A stretch of 11,439 bases of DNA from Thermoanaerobacterium sp. Lineage in GTDB: Bacteria; Bacillota; Thermoanaerobacteria; Thermoanaerobacterales; Thermoanaerobacteraceae. Under the pieces are notes generated by a model that worked only from the letters and a program-made list of their open reading frames with translations, did no database searches and was not told where the DNA came from. Shown here piece by piece: positions 1 to 6,822 of this stretch. How positions within the stretch are numbered: the first letter of the stretch is position 1; every line of letters starts with the position of its first letter. Position numbers and translations under genes: made by a program. Location of the stretch: assembly GCA_029960905.1 (NCBI GenBank), contig JASBVU010000025.1, positions 1 to 11,439 on the forward strand, read 5' to 3'.

Positions 1-171
1 TTAGGCGAAATAACCTGTATATGGGTTGGAGGTGGCACCATAATTCCTTGGAGTGTAGTACCTGTAACTGCAGTCATTAAAGTTGATCCTGATGCAATAG
101 CCAAAAGAAATTTGCTTCCAGTAATAATAGGTTTGACTTGCGGTTACATAGTGACAGTATTGCTACTATAA
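1..171 (+). CDS. C-terminal end of an integral membrane transporter, 5' truncated by window edge
   Basis: The reading frame is open from base 1 and ends at TAA 169-171, giving 56 residues. The peptide is hydrophobic with a glycine-rich stretch (WVGGGTIIPWSVVPV), a short polar stretch (KVDPDAIAKRN) and a final membrane helix (about LLPVIIGLTCGYIVTVLLL). This pattern of a re-entrant or helix segment, a charged loop and a last helix is usual at the C-terminus of secondary transporters such as ion or organic-acid carriers. I cannot name the family from 56 residues. It is followed at once by a hairpin that also serves the convergent sspI gene. The coding nature is well supported by the undisturbed frame and membrane-protein composition; the substrate is unknown. 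Confidence 0.6.
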   Translation, partial: LGEITCIWVGGGTIIPWSVVPVTAVIKVDPDAIAKRNLLPVIIGLTCGYIVTVLLL

Positions 172-174
172 GAA

Positions 175-202
175 TAAAGGGTACCAGCCAAGATACCCTT
201 TA
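175..202. terminator. Shared convergent terminator hairpin between transporter and sspI
   Basis: TAAAGGGTA (175-183) is followed by a 10-base loop and TACCCTTTA (194-202), a perfect 9-bp stem. It begins 3 bases after the stop codon of the upstream plus-strand gene and overlaps the stop codon of sspI (200-202) on the other strand. It has no long T-run on either side, so termination strength is uncertain. Its position between two converging genes supports a bidirectional terminator. Confidence 0.55.
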
Positions 203-400
203 TGATATTCCTCTCATTATGTAATCCATCATGTTGTTTTTCTCATTATCGTTCATTTTCTCCCATGCTGCTTCAAAAATTATGCCAAGACCAGGTATGG
301 CATTTTCCTCCTTTGTGTCTATAGCTTCTTGTATAAATCCTTTAATATCGTCTCTTGAACGATTCTTTAAATTATCAAGTATGATCCTTCTTATATCCAT
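200..400 (-). CDS. sspI: Small acid-soluble spore protein SspI
   Basis: This 66-residue protein matches the SspI family of minor small acid-soluble spore proteins, made in the forespore. The diagnostic features are an N-terminal RRIILDN segment, a central [19 protein letters not shown] block (PGLG at residues 36-39), and a polar C-terminal end with an EKNNMM stretch. Length is close to the 66-71 residues usual for the family. Start choice: a TTG at 404-406 would give two more residues but lies one base from the Shine-Dalgarno AAGGAGGT (408-415), while the ATG at 398-400 has a 7-base spacing, so ATG is preferred. SspI is not an alpha/beta-type SASP and has no known enzymatic role. It lies directly downstream of bofA on the same strand but has its own possible promoter. 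The family assignment is by remembered pattern and is strong. Confidence 0.88.
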   Translation of the reverse strand: MDIRRIILDNLKNRSRDDIKGFIQEAIDTKEENAIPGLGIIFEAAWEKMNDNEKNNMMDYIMRGIS

Positions 401-421
401 TTTCAATACCTCCTTCGTACT

Positions 422-450
422 TATTATTCCAAATCAAATCAACAATATTA
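422..450 (-). promoter_or_regulatory. Possible sigma-G type promoter of sspI
   Basis: On the minus strand, TAATA (446-450) and AATAATA (422-428) are separated by 17 bases. Against the Bacillus sigma-G pattern (GHATR, then CATNNTA) they match 4 of 5 and 6 of 7 positions. A start near 415 would place the Shine-Dalgarno almost at the 5' end of the mRNA, which is tight. Suggestive only, because AT-rich DNA gives many such matches. Confidence 0.3.
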
Positions 451-455
451 GTTAT

Positions 456-479
456 AAAAAAATAACCCCAATCGGGTTA
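456..479 (-). terminator. Intrinsic terminator of bofA
   Basis: Read on the minus strand, TAACCC (479-474), a 5-base loop and GGGTTA (468-463) form a 6-bp stem followed closely by a run of T residues (about 462-456). The stem starts on the bofA stop codon (477-479), so the gene ends directly in its terminator. This separates bofA from sspI transcriptionally. Confidence 0.7.
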
Positions 480-749
480 AAAGGAAATTTTAAATAGATA
501 CTTCAAAATTAGCAATACAATTATTCCTGGTATACCGAAAACACCTGCAACAAAAGCATTTATAATATTTAGATGCAACGTTAGGCCAAAAATCGAACCA
601 AAAAAGTCAAAAACTAAAAGAAATATATAACCAATTATCGAATTTAAAACAAATTTAAAAAGTATTTTTACCGATTTTCCAAAAAGCCAAACTATAAATG
701 CAAGCATTATGATTCCTATTGCAAATGAAAAAAACCCTGGCAAAAGCAC
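477..749 (-). CDS. bofA: Pro-sigma-K processing inhibitor BofA
   Basis: This 90-residue membrane protein fits the BofA family. In Bacillus, BofA sits in the outer forespore membrane with SpoIVFA and holds the site-2 protease SpoIVFB inactive until engulfment is complete, so pro-sigma-K is not processed early. The family shows here as two hydrophobic stretches (about residues 5-25 and 33-55) and a conserved C-terminal part, NIINAFVAGVFGIPGIIVLL, with the typical GxPG turn. Length is usual for the family (about 85-90). The start is GTG (747-749), with GAGG (757-760) seven bases upstream; an alternative TTG at 741-743 is too far from that site. The gene diverges from uppP. In many Firmicutes bofA sits next to recR, which is not the case here. 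Confidence 0.85.
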   Translation of the reverse strand: MLLPGFFSFAIGIIMLAFIVWLFGKSVKILFKFVLNSIIGYIFLLVFDFFGSIFGLTLHLNIINAFVAGVFGIPGIIVLLILKYLFKISF

Positions 750-779
750 AAAACCACCTCACCACATATTTATACACCT

Positions 780-810
780 ATTATATCATATTAAAAATAG
801 ATTAGAACAA
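780..810 (-). promoter_or_regulatory. Candidate promoter of bofA
   Basis: A perfect TATAAT lies on the minus strand at 780-785, with TTGTTC at 805-810 as a possible -35 box at a long 19-base spacing. Sigma-E control would be expected from the role of bofA. The sequence GATATAAT around the -10 matches the sigma-E -10 in about 6 of 8 bases, but I see no matching sigma-E -35 element, so the sigma factor is undecided. Confidence 0.35.
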
Positions 811-820
811 AAAAGATATG

Positions 821-849
821 TTGAATTAAACTTAAAGTTAATATAAAAT
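821..849 (+). promoter_or_regulatory. Candidate sigma-A promoter of uppP
   Basis: TTGAAT (821-826) and TAAAAT (844-849) are 17 bases apart, matching the sigma-A consensus at 4 of 6 and 5 of 6 positions. The site lies 43 bases before the uppP start codon and diverges from the bofA promoter. The surrounding DNA is very AT-rich, which lowers the weight of the match. Confidence 0.4.
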
Positions 850-891
850 TAAATAGTGTCTAACAAATAAATAGTAAGGAGTCGGTATCTT

Positions 892-1698
892 ATGATTCTT
901 TTAATCAAAGCATTTATACTTGGTATCGTAGAAGGCTTGACTGAGTTTTTACCTGTATCTTCAACAGGGCATTTAATCATTGTTGGAGATTTATTAAACT
1001 TTAAAGGTACCTATGCCACAATGTTTGAAGTAGTCATACAACTGGGTGCTATTTTGGCTATCGTCTATTATTACAGAGAAAAAATATGGGATTCTCTTAA
1101 AAATTTAGCACCTAATAAATGGGGATTCAGATTATGGCTTAAGATCGTCATCGCTTTCATTCCATCAGCAATTTTAGGACTTCTTTTAAATGATTTTATC
1201 GACAAACATCTATTCTCACCTTTTACAGTATCTATCGCACTTGTAGTAGGTGCAATAATGATGCTTATTGTAGAAAACGCATTTTCCAACTATAAAATCG
1301 ATGACATGGACAAAGTAACTCCCAAAAAGTCTTTTTGGATTGGCGTTGCACAATGTATGTCACTATTCCCCGGTATGTCAAGATCGGCATCAACGATTAT
1401 GGGTGGCATGATGGTAGGCCTATCAGTAAAAGCGGCTGCTGAGTTTTCCTTTTTCTTGGCAATACCGACAATGCTTGGTGCTACAGTGGTATCTCTTCAT
1501 AAAGGAATAGCTACAATGACCACTATAGAATGGGAAGCTTTGGCAGTAGGTTTTATAATGTCATTTATCGTTGCCTTGATAGTTGTCGACAAATTTCTAT
1601 CATATCTTAAAAGCCATCCATTAAAACCTTTCGCTTACTATAGATTGATTGTAGGAATAATAATGATAGGACTTGTGTTGACAAACATAGTAAAATAG
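892..1698 (+). CDS. uppP: Undecaprenyl-diphosphatase UppP (BacA family)
   Basis: UppP removes one phosphate from undecaprenyl diphosphate to give the lipid carrier undecaprenyl phosphate used for peptidoglycan and other surface polymers. Extra activity gives bacitracin resistance. The 268-residue protein carries both family signatures: the glutamate-rich segment near the N-terminus (EGLTEFLPVSSTGH, with E14, E18 and H27) and the second motif PGMSRSAST at 160-168, with S163 and R164. The common form of the second motif is PGTSRSG; the M and A seen here occur in a subset of the family as I remember it. Several hydrophobic segments follow the usual pattern for this integral membrane enzyme. AAGGAG (876-881) lies 10 bases before ATG 892. 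The gene is monocistronic, with a strong terminator directly after it. UppS, which makes the substrate, is encoded about 6 kb away at 7361-8062. Confidence 0.95.
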   Translation: MILLIKAFILGIVEGLTEFLPVSSTGHLIIVGDLLNFKGTYATMFEVVIQLGAILAIVYYYREKIWDSLKNLAPNKWGFRLWLKIVIAFIPSAILGLLLNDFIDKHLFSPFTVSIALVVGAIMMLIVENAFSNYKIDDMDKVTPKKSFWIGVAQCMSLFPGMSRSASTIMGGMMVGLSVKAAAEFSFFLAIPTMLGATVVSLHKGIATMTTIEWEALAVGFIMSFIVALIVVDKFLSYLKSHPLKPFAYYRLIVGIIMIGLVLTNIVK

Positions 1699-1707
1699 AA
1701 ATTTTTT

Positions 1708-1736
1708 AGCAGGCCAATATCTGGTCTGCTTTTAAT
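1708..1736 (+). terminator. Intrinsic terminator of uppP
   Basis: AGCAGGCCA (1708-1716), loop ATATC and TGGTCTGCT (1722-1730) form a 9-bp stem with one G-T pair, followed by TTTTAATTT. It lies 9 bases after the uppP stop codon. On the minus strand the stem is followed by A residues, so it does not act as a classical terminator for the converging macro-domain gene. Confidence 0.85.
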
Positions 1737-2258
1737 TTATAATTCATCGTAAGCTTTTGAATATACATCATAATCATTATCACTATAAAGGACAAATCTC
1801 ACTTCTTTGATTTGGCTTTTGTCAAGGTAATCAGATACCGCTCTTAGGGCAATTTTTGCGGCCCTTTCAACAGGAAATCCGTAAGCACCTGTGCTTATAG
1901 ACGGAAAGGCGATGGTCTTTAAGTTGTATTTGTCAGCTATTTTTAAACTCTCTATGTATGCACTTGCTAATAAATTATCTTCGTCATAATTTCCATCTCT
2001 CCAAATTGGTCCAACTGCATGTATTACATAGTTTGCTTTAAGATTTCCTCCATGTGTTATTACGGCTTTCCCTGTTGGACAACCACCTTCTCTATCTCTT
2101 ATTTCTTTACACTCTTCATCTATGACTTTTCCACCTGCTTTATGTATAGCGCCATCTACACCGCCACCGCCTAAAAGACCAGAATTAGCAGCATTTACAA
2201 TTGCATCAACCTCTTGCTCTGTTATATCACCCTTAAGAAGCTTTATTTTTTCTTTCAC
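1737..2258 (-). CDS. Macro-domain O-acetyl-ADP-ribose deacetylase (YmdB/MacroD type)
   Basis: The 173 residues are a single macro domain of the MacroD/YmdB type (COG2110). Such enzymes hydrolyse O-acetyl-ADP-ribose and can remove ADP-ribose from acidic side chains; E. coli YmdB also modulates RNase III. Visible motifs are GDIT at 10-13, NAANSGLLGGGGVDGAI at 22-38 (with N25 and D35 at the same numbers as the E. coli catalytic residues), the VIHAVGP strand and the STGAYGFP loop that binds the distal ribose. The start is GTG (2256-2258) with GAGGTG (2264-2269) five bases upstream. It is the last gene of a four-gene same-strand group and begins 66 bases after the preceding gene, so it may be co-transcribed. 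No terminator with a T-run follows it. Confidence 0.93.
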   Translation of the reverse strand: MKEKIKLLKGDITEQEVDAIVNAANSGLLGGGGVDGAIHKAGGKVIDEECKEIRDREGGCPTGKAVITHGGNLKANYVIHAVGPIWRDGNYDEDNLLASAYIESLKIADKYNLKTIAFPSISTGAYGFPVERAAKIALRAVSDYLDKSQIKEVRFVLYSDNDYDVYSKAYDEL

Positions 2259-2324
2259 ATTATCACCTCGTCAATATTCACCATAAGCAAGTTTTGAAAA
2301 TACAATCATAGTATACATGAAAAA

Positions 2325-2975
2325 CTACTTTATATCAAGAAGCCATTTAAGGAATTTTATTGCCAAATCTCTGTTTTTAGAATTCGATAGCACGGCAATT
2401 ATTTTATCATGGTAATCATATCCAATCTCATCTAAATATTTATTATCTTTGCCGAGATAAATGCCATACGTTCCAGCCTTAATATCTTTTGAAGCAGGAA
2501 GTTTCTCTGTGTCTAATCCGCTTAAATCGAGATTTTTTACAGTGTCAAGATTTAAAAACGCTCCTTGATTTCCTAATGCATAAAAATTATCCTTGTCAAG
2601 TGCTATAACATCCACTTCTTCAGCAGAGATCTTAACCATTAGTTTTTGTACAGATGTGGGGTCAAGCTGAAATTTTCCGTCATTGCCTTTTGTCAACATG
2701 TAAAATTCAACTAATGCTTGATTTTTCCCCTTGTCAGTGCCTAAAAGTTCTTTTGTTATTGTATTCTGTAAGTTCATCTCCTTGTCAAAATTTATCGATG
2801 TTCCTATTAGCGAAAAATCAAATACGTAATTCTTATTTGTCAAAATTGAATTGACAAATGATGCGACTATGGCTACAACAACAATCCCTACAACTATGTG
2901 TATTTTATAATAGTCCCAAATGTACTGAACTTTTTCTTTTAATGTCATATCTTTCAGCCACTTGTTTGATTTCAT
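2325..2975 (-). CDS. Membrane-anchored extracellular protein of unknown function
   Basis: I do not recognise a named family. The 216 residues start with a short basic, cytoplasmic part (NKWLKDMTLKEKVQYIWDYY), then one membrane helix at about 28-46, then about 170 residues predicted outside the cell. N-terminal segments of the type LKEKxxYIWxYYKxH before a single helix are common in clostridial proteins of unknown function. Parts of the outer domain, such as DVIALDKDNFYALGNQGAFLNLD and a final FLKWLLDI, resemble solute-binding proteins of ABC transporters, but there is no lipobox, the protein is half the usual length and no permease gene is nearby. Start ATG 2973-2975 has AGGAGG (2983-2988) seven bases upstream. 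It begins 19 bases after the GDPD gene and is probably co-transcribed. Confidence 0.75.
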   Translation of the reverse strand: MKSNKWLKDMTLKEKVQYIWDYYKIHIVVGIVVVAIVASFVNSILTNKNYVFDFSLIGTSINFDKEMNLQNTITKELLGTDKGKNQALVEFYMLTKGNDGKFQLDPTSVQKLMVKISAEEVDVIALDKDNFYALGNQGAFLNLDTVKNLDLSGLDTEKLPASKDIKAGTYGIYLGKDNKYLDEIGYDYHDKIIAVLSNSKNRDLAIKFLKWLLDIK

Positions 2976-2994
2976 ACCATGTCCTCCTGTAAAA

Positions 2995-3729
2995 CTAATG
3001 TAGTTTTTTCTTTAAATTAATCAGTTTTGACGGATCATTAGTGATTATTCCATCAACGCCCAATTGAATCATCCTTAACATAACTTCTTCATTGTCAACC
3101 GTCCAAGGAAACAGTTTAACATTATTCGTTCTGCAGCCATTCACAATTTCAGGTATTATATTTGCATAAAATGGATGAAGTGAGTAGGAATGCATCCTAT
3201 TTGCAATATGCCACGGTTCAACGAGTCCACACTCATACAAAAGTCCAATGTTAAGCCTTGGCTCAATTTCTTTCACTGTCTTTAAGCTATAGTGATTAAA
3301 TGACGAGATTAAAACTAAATCCTCAAAATTATAATCAAATATGCAATTAACCAGTTTCTCTTCTATTCCCGGATACGATATTAAACCGCTTTTTATCTCT
3401 ATATTTACCAATATACTCTTATCTTCCAATAGCTCAAAAACCTCTGCCAAAGTAGGTATCTTCTCACCTGCATAGTTTCTGCCAAATTTTATTCCTGCAT
3501 TTAGCCTTTTAAGCTCTTTTAACGTATAATCTTTAACATATCCTATTCCATCGGTTGTCCTATCAACTCGTTCATCATGTATTACCACAAGATACCCGTC
3601 TTTGCTAAGCTGTACATCTAATTCTATTCCATCTGAACCTATTTCAACAGATCTTTTAAATGATGACAGCGTATTCTCCGGAGCGTTTTTAGAATCACCT
3701 CGATGTGCTATGACAAGCGTCTCTGACAT
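2995..3729 (-). CDS. Glycerophosphodiester phosphodiesterase
   Basis: GDPD enzymes hydrolyse glycerophosphodiesters, the deacylation products of phospholipids, to glycerol 3-phosphate and an alcohol. No signal peptide is seen, so the enzyme should be cytoplasmic (UgpQ-like). The 244-residue protein has the family's order of motifs: HRGD (H9-D12) with APENT at 16-20, the metal ligands in IELDV (E36, D38), IHD with H51, a later NIEIKS strand, and the C-terminal FPWTVD and GVDGIITNDP segments of the TIM barrel. An upstream TTG (3760-3762) would add 11 residues of no family similarity inside the previous gene. ATG 3727-3729 has AAGGTGG (3736-3742) six bases away, and this site overlaps the stop codon of the preceding radical SAM gene, which suggests translational coupling. 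Confidence 0.93.
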   Translation of the reverse strand: MSETLVIAHRGDSKNAPENTLSSFKRSVEIGSDGIELDVQLSKDGYLVVIHDERVDRTTDGIGYVKDYTLKELKRLNAGIKFGRNYAGEKIPTLAEVFELLEDKSILVNIEIKSGLISYPGIEEKLVNCIFDYNFEDLVLISSFNHYSLKTVKEIEPRLNIGLLYECGLVEPWHIANRMHSYSLHPFYANIIPEIVNGCRTNNVKLFPWTVDNEEVMLRMIQLGVDGIITNDPSKLINLKKKLH

Positions 3730-3740
3730 ACTATCCCACC

Positions 3741-5417
3741 TTAAACATTTATTTTGGCACAATATGTTCTATCATCACAATGAAGAAAGACTATGTACAC
3801 ATTTCCACCATCCATGCTTAAAACATCGTGCTTAAAAAAGCCTATCAAAATATTTTTATTTTTCTCAGCATTAGACATGCCAATGGCCACAGGCAGATTG
3901 CGCTTTAACCATTCATCATCCCGCAACAATAATTTTACTTCATCTGGTATTTTTTTATCATCTTTAAGACAATCAGGATATGCCTTATTGTTAGTAAAGT
4001 ACAAATAATCAAACCTTAAATAATCTTTAAAATATTCAGTATCTACACCTTCCGAAAAGGCAAATCCATAAATAATATCAAACAAATCATTTAGAGAGTG
4101 CTTTTTCCCGTAAAATCCATTTCTTTCCCAAAAATAATTTAAACGACTGTACAATTCAAACGGATCTTTAAAAAAATCCAGCAAAAACTTTAACGACATT
4201 TCAAACTTTCCAGAATTGTAATACTTATCTACTAAAAAAGCAATGTTTTTAAGCTCATACAGTTCCATATAAGATATTGTATTGGTCATCAAAACTTCAT
4301 ACGGAGGGTCACTTCTATATTGGATACCATAAATATTTTTATTTTTTCTAATGCCGGTTCCTTTTAGAAGCTTTAAAAAACCTAATTGAATTTCATCAGG
4401 ATTTAACTTATAAACGTCGTTAAAAGATTTTACAATCGAATTAAAATCATCGCCAGGCAATCCTGCGATTAAATCTACATGCACTTTTACACCTGCATCA
4501 ACGATAAGTTTTATGCCATTTAACGCACCACTAACGTCTGGATTTCTCGATACATTCTTTAAAGTATCCTTGTTAGTCGTCTGTATACCTACTTCAAATT
4601 GAACTTTGTCTTCTATGCCTTTTAAGCTATATATAAACTCTTCATTGACTAATTCAGGATTAACTTCACAATGGAATACTGTATCACCTTTCAAGCCTTT
4701 TATTATGTTTAATATTTCTATCGCTCTTTTTATGTTGCTATCAAAAGATCTGTCAATAAGCTTTACAATTTTTGCACCCATGCTTGTTAGTTTCTCTAAA
4801 TCATCTCTGACTTTTTCAATACTAGCATATCTTAACTTATTATCAAGGGATGATAAGCAATAGGAGCACCTAAACGGGCACCCTCTAGATGTCTCATAAT
4901 ACACGAGTCTGTTTGAAATATCCTCATCATCATAAGGAAATGGAATATCATCCAAGCAAACATAATTAGTGTTCTCTCTTGATATTACTTTTTCACCCTT
5001 CATATAACTTATACCATTTAAGTCATCCACATTTTCAGCATTATGAATTTTCTGCAAAAAGTTTTTGAAAGTTGCTTCCCCTTCACCTAACACAATAAAA
5101 TCTGCAACACCAATTTTTAATAAATCATCTGAATCAAAAGATACTTCAGGTCCTCCAAGAACTATTAAAATATCTTTATTGACCTTTTTTATGTATTCAC
5201 AAAGCTTCAATACTTTATCTATATTCCATATATAGCATGAGAATCCAATAACGTCAGGTTTTTTGTTTAGGATATTATGTAGAATTAAATCCAAATCATC
5301 ATTTATGGTCATTTCCAAAAGCTCAATGTTCATGGGTTTACAATACAGCCTAATATTTCTTATAGCTAAATTTGTATGGTAGTATTTAGCATTTAACGCC
5401 ACCAATAATGTCTTCAT
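3741..5417 (-). CDS. B12-binding domain radical SAM protein with DUF4080-like C-terminus
   Basis: The 558-residue protein has three parts. Residues 1-140 form a Rossmann-like cobalamin-binding domain (start MKTLLVALNAKYYHTNLAIR; later VIGFSCYIWN and ILIVLGGPEVSF). Residues about 160-370 form a radical SAM barrel with the 4Fe-4S motif C170-x3-C174-x2-C177 in SRGCPFRCSYC and a typical GIQTTN segment. The rest matches my memory of DUF4080 proteins of Firmicutes. The domain lacks the DxHxxG motif, so cobalamin would be bound base-off, if at all. The substrate is unknown. Start: TTG 5430-5432 falls inside the Shine-Dalgarno (GGAAGGTG, 5423-5430); ATG 5415-5417 is five bases from it and is preferred. 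It is the first gene of the minus-strand group that continues into GDPD. Confidence 0.9.
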   Translation of the reverse strand: MKTLLVALNAKYYHTNLAIRNIRLYCKPMNIELLEMTINDDLDLILHNILNKKPDVIGFSCYIWNIDKVLKLCEYIKKVNKDILIVLGGPEVSFDSDDLLKIGVADFIVLGEGEATFKNFLQKIHNAENVDDLNGISYMKGEKVISRENTNYVCLDDIPFPYDDEDISNRLVYYETSRGCPFRCSYCLSSLDNKLRYASIEKVRDDLEKLTSMGAKIVKLIDRSFDSNIKRAIEILNIIKGLKGDTVFHCEVNPELVNEEFIYSLKGIEDKVQFEVGIQTTNKDTLKNVSRNPDVSGALNGIKLIVDAGVKVHVDLIAGLPGDDFNSIVKSFNDVYKLNPDEIQLGFLKLLKGTGIRKNKNIYGIQYRSDPPYEVLMTNTISYMELYELKNIAFLVDKYYNSGKFEMSLKFLLDFFKDPFELYSRLNYFWERNGFYGKKHSLNDLFDIIYGFAFSEGVDTEYFKDYLRFDYLYFTNNKAYPDCLKDDKKIPDEVKLLLRDDEWLKRNLPVAIGMSNAEKNKNILIGFFKHDVLSMDGGNVYIVFLHCDDRTYCAKINV

Positions 5418-5447
5418 TATTGCACCTTCCAATGATAATCTATCTTA

Positions 5448-5453
5448 ATTATA
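5448..5453 (-). promoter_or_regulatory. Extended -10 promoter element of the radical SAM/GDPD group
   Basis: On the minus strand TGCTATAAT gives a perfect TATAAT with a TG one base upstream, an extended -10 that can work without a good -35 box; I see no good -35. A near-palindrome (5452-5467) overlaps its upstream edge. Confidence 0.45.
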
Positions 5454-5467
5454 GCACATGCATGCTA
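5452..5467. repeat. Near-palindrome in the divergent promoter region
   Basis: TAGCA (5452-5456), six bases (CATGCA) and TGCTA (5463-5467) form a 16-base inverted repeat. It covers the spacer side of the minus-strand -10 element and could be an operator. It could also be chance in a short AT-rich stretch. Confidence 0.3.
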
Positions 5468-5484
5468 AAATAAAGTAAAATAAT

Positions 5485-5513
5485 TTTAAATTCATTTTTG
5501 CATATAATATAAT
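5485..5513 (+). promoter_or_regulatory. Candidate promoter of the Ste24-type protease gene
   Basis: Two overlapping perfect TATAAT hexamers lie at 5503-5508 and 5508-5513. With the second, TTTAAA (5485-5490) sits at a 17-base spacing as a weak -35 box. The start codon is about 36 bases downstream. Confidence 0.4.
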
Positions 5514-5548
5514 ATATTTATAACAATCTACAGAAAGAGGTGAATAAT

Positions 5549-6775
5549 TTGTACGTAAAATTTAATAAAATGTGGTTTTTGCTGACTTTTGTTGCATTGT
5601 TGTTTTCATCTTTGTACATATATTATACATTAACACCTAATACTGTATCTCAAGATGTATATAAATTTTTTCCCCACTATACAGTAGAAAAATCCATTCC
5701 ATATCACAAAGAAAATAGAGTGTTGTATATTTCTTCCTTTTTAGCTCAATTAATTTTTTTGCTTTGGTTTGTTTTTAGCGGAGTTTCAATTAAATTATCA
5801 AAAATATGCGAAAAAATTAGTGGAAAGCATCATTATCTGAGTGTACTTATCTTCTTTCTGTTATTATGGATAATTTTAAAAATGTTATCACTGCCATTTA
5901 GTTTTTATTCATATAGACTACAGGTAAAATGGGGGTTCTCAGTGCAAACAATTCAGTCATGGTGGTTAGATTACATTAAAAATTCTCTAATAGACATTGT
6001 TCTATCTAGTATCGGAATAGTTTTATTATTCTTTGCACTAAATAAATTTCAAAAAACTTGGTGGGTATATGCATCCGTATTTCTTACTGCAATGTTATTT
6101 TTGCAAAATTTTATTTGGCCATCTTTTATAGCTCCTATGTTCAATAAATTTACACCTATTACCGATCCAGCAATTCTTAGCATGGTAAATGATATATCGA
6201 AAAATGCAGGAATAAAAATTGATAGAGTTGAAGAAATGGATGCCAGCAAAAGAACGACACTTGCAAATGCATATTTCTATGGTTTTGGCAGTACGAGTAA
6301 AATAGTCCTTTACGACACGCTGCTAAAAAAATATCCGCAGGATGAAATAAAAGCTGTAATTGCTCATGAAGCTGCCCATTGGAAAGAAAATCACGTTTTA
6401 AAGAGTATAATAATCGGCTCATTAGGAATTTTTATAATATTCTTTGTCTTTAATATTCTTTTGAAGGTAAGTATCGTCGAAACGCAAAGCCTTAGATATA
6501 AACCGTATATAATTTCCGTATTTTATCTTTTTATGTTGCTTGTTAATTTCGATACAAATCCGATTCAAAATTTTATATCAAGACAAATGGAAAGGCGGGC
6601 TGATTTGCTTTCCGTCCAATACCTTCATGATAAAAATGCAGTGATCAAGTTGCAGGTAGATTTAGCAGAAAAAAGCTTATCCGATGTAGAACCTCCAAAA
6701 TTCATCGAGTGGTTTTCTTATACACACCCTAGCGCCATGAACAGAATAAAGGCTGTTGAAAAGTCCAAGATATAA
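5549..6775 (+). CDS. Ste24-type (M48) membrane zinc metalloprotease
   Basis: The protein is a multi-helix membrane protease of the M48A/Ste24 group, which in eukaryotes cleaves CAAX proteins and in bacteria is thought to act on membrane or secreted substrates. The zinc site is complete: HEAAH at residues 273-277 (408-residue numbering) and the third ligand glutamate at 348 in SRQMERRAD. Several hydrophobic segments precede the site, and a pair follows it between HEAAH and the ERRAD helix. The C-terminal THPSAMNRI segment is also typical. Start choice: GTG 5540-5542 lies inside the Shine-Dalgarno GAGGTG (5537-5542) and cannot be the start. TTG 5549-5551 has a 6-base spacing; ATG 5570 would be too far. 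The gene diverges from the radical SAM/GDPD group, and no terminator with a T-run follows it. Confidence 0.9.
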   Translation: MYVKFNKMWFLLTFVALLFSSLYIYYTLTPNTVSQDVYKFFPHYTVEKSIPYHKENRVLYISSFLAQLIFLLWFVFSGVSIKLSKICEKISGKHHYLSVLIFFLLLWIILKMLSLPFSFYSYRLQVKWGFSVQTIQSWWLDYIKNSLIDIVLSSIGIVLLFFALNKFQKTWWVYASVFLTAMLFLQNFIWPSFIAPMFNKFTPITDPAILSMVNDISKNAGIKIDRVEEMDASKRTTLANAYFYGFGSTSKIVLYDTLLKKYPQDEIKAVIAHEAAHWKENHVLKSIIIGSLGIFIIFFVFNILLKVSIVETQSLRYKPYIISVFYLFMLLVNFDTNPIQNFISRQMERRADLLSVQYLHDKNAVIKLQVDLAEKSLSDVEPPKFIEWFSYTHPSAMNRIKAVEKSKI

Positions 6776-6822
6776 AAATAAATTATAGATATGCATTAAT
6801 AAATTAGACATAAGTTCACACT

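Noticed and set aside
1708..1730. Hairpin as bidirectional terminator for uppP and the macro-domain gene
   Set aside because: Only the plus strand has T residues after the stem; on the minus strand the stem is followed by A residues.
3730..3762. TTG start giving a 255-residue GDPD
   Set aside because: The extra residues show no family similarity and lie within the preceding gene, while ATG 3727-3729 has a well-spaced ribosome site and begins right before the HRGD motif.
3602..3835. Plus-strand ORFs opposite the GDPD and radical SAM genes
   Set aside because: They lack ribosome sites and family features, and lie antisense to genes with clear motifs, so they are shadows. The same holds for other long opposite-strand ORFs, such as 7680-8126 and 9035-9334.
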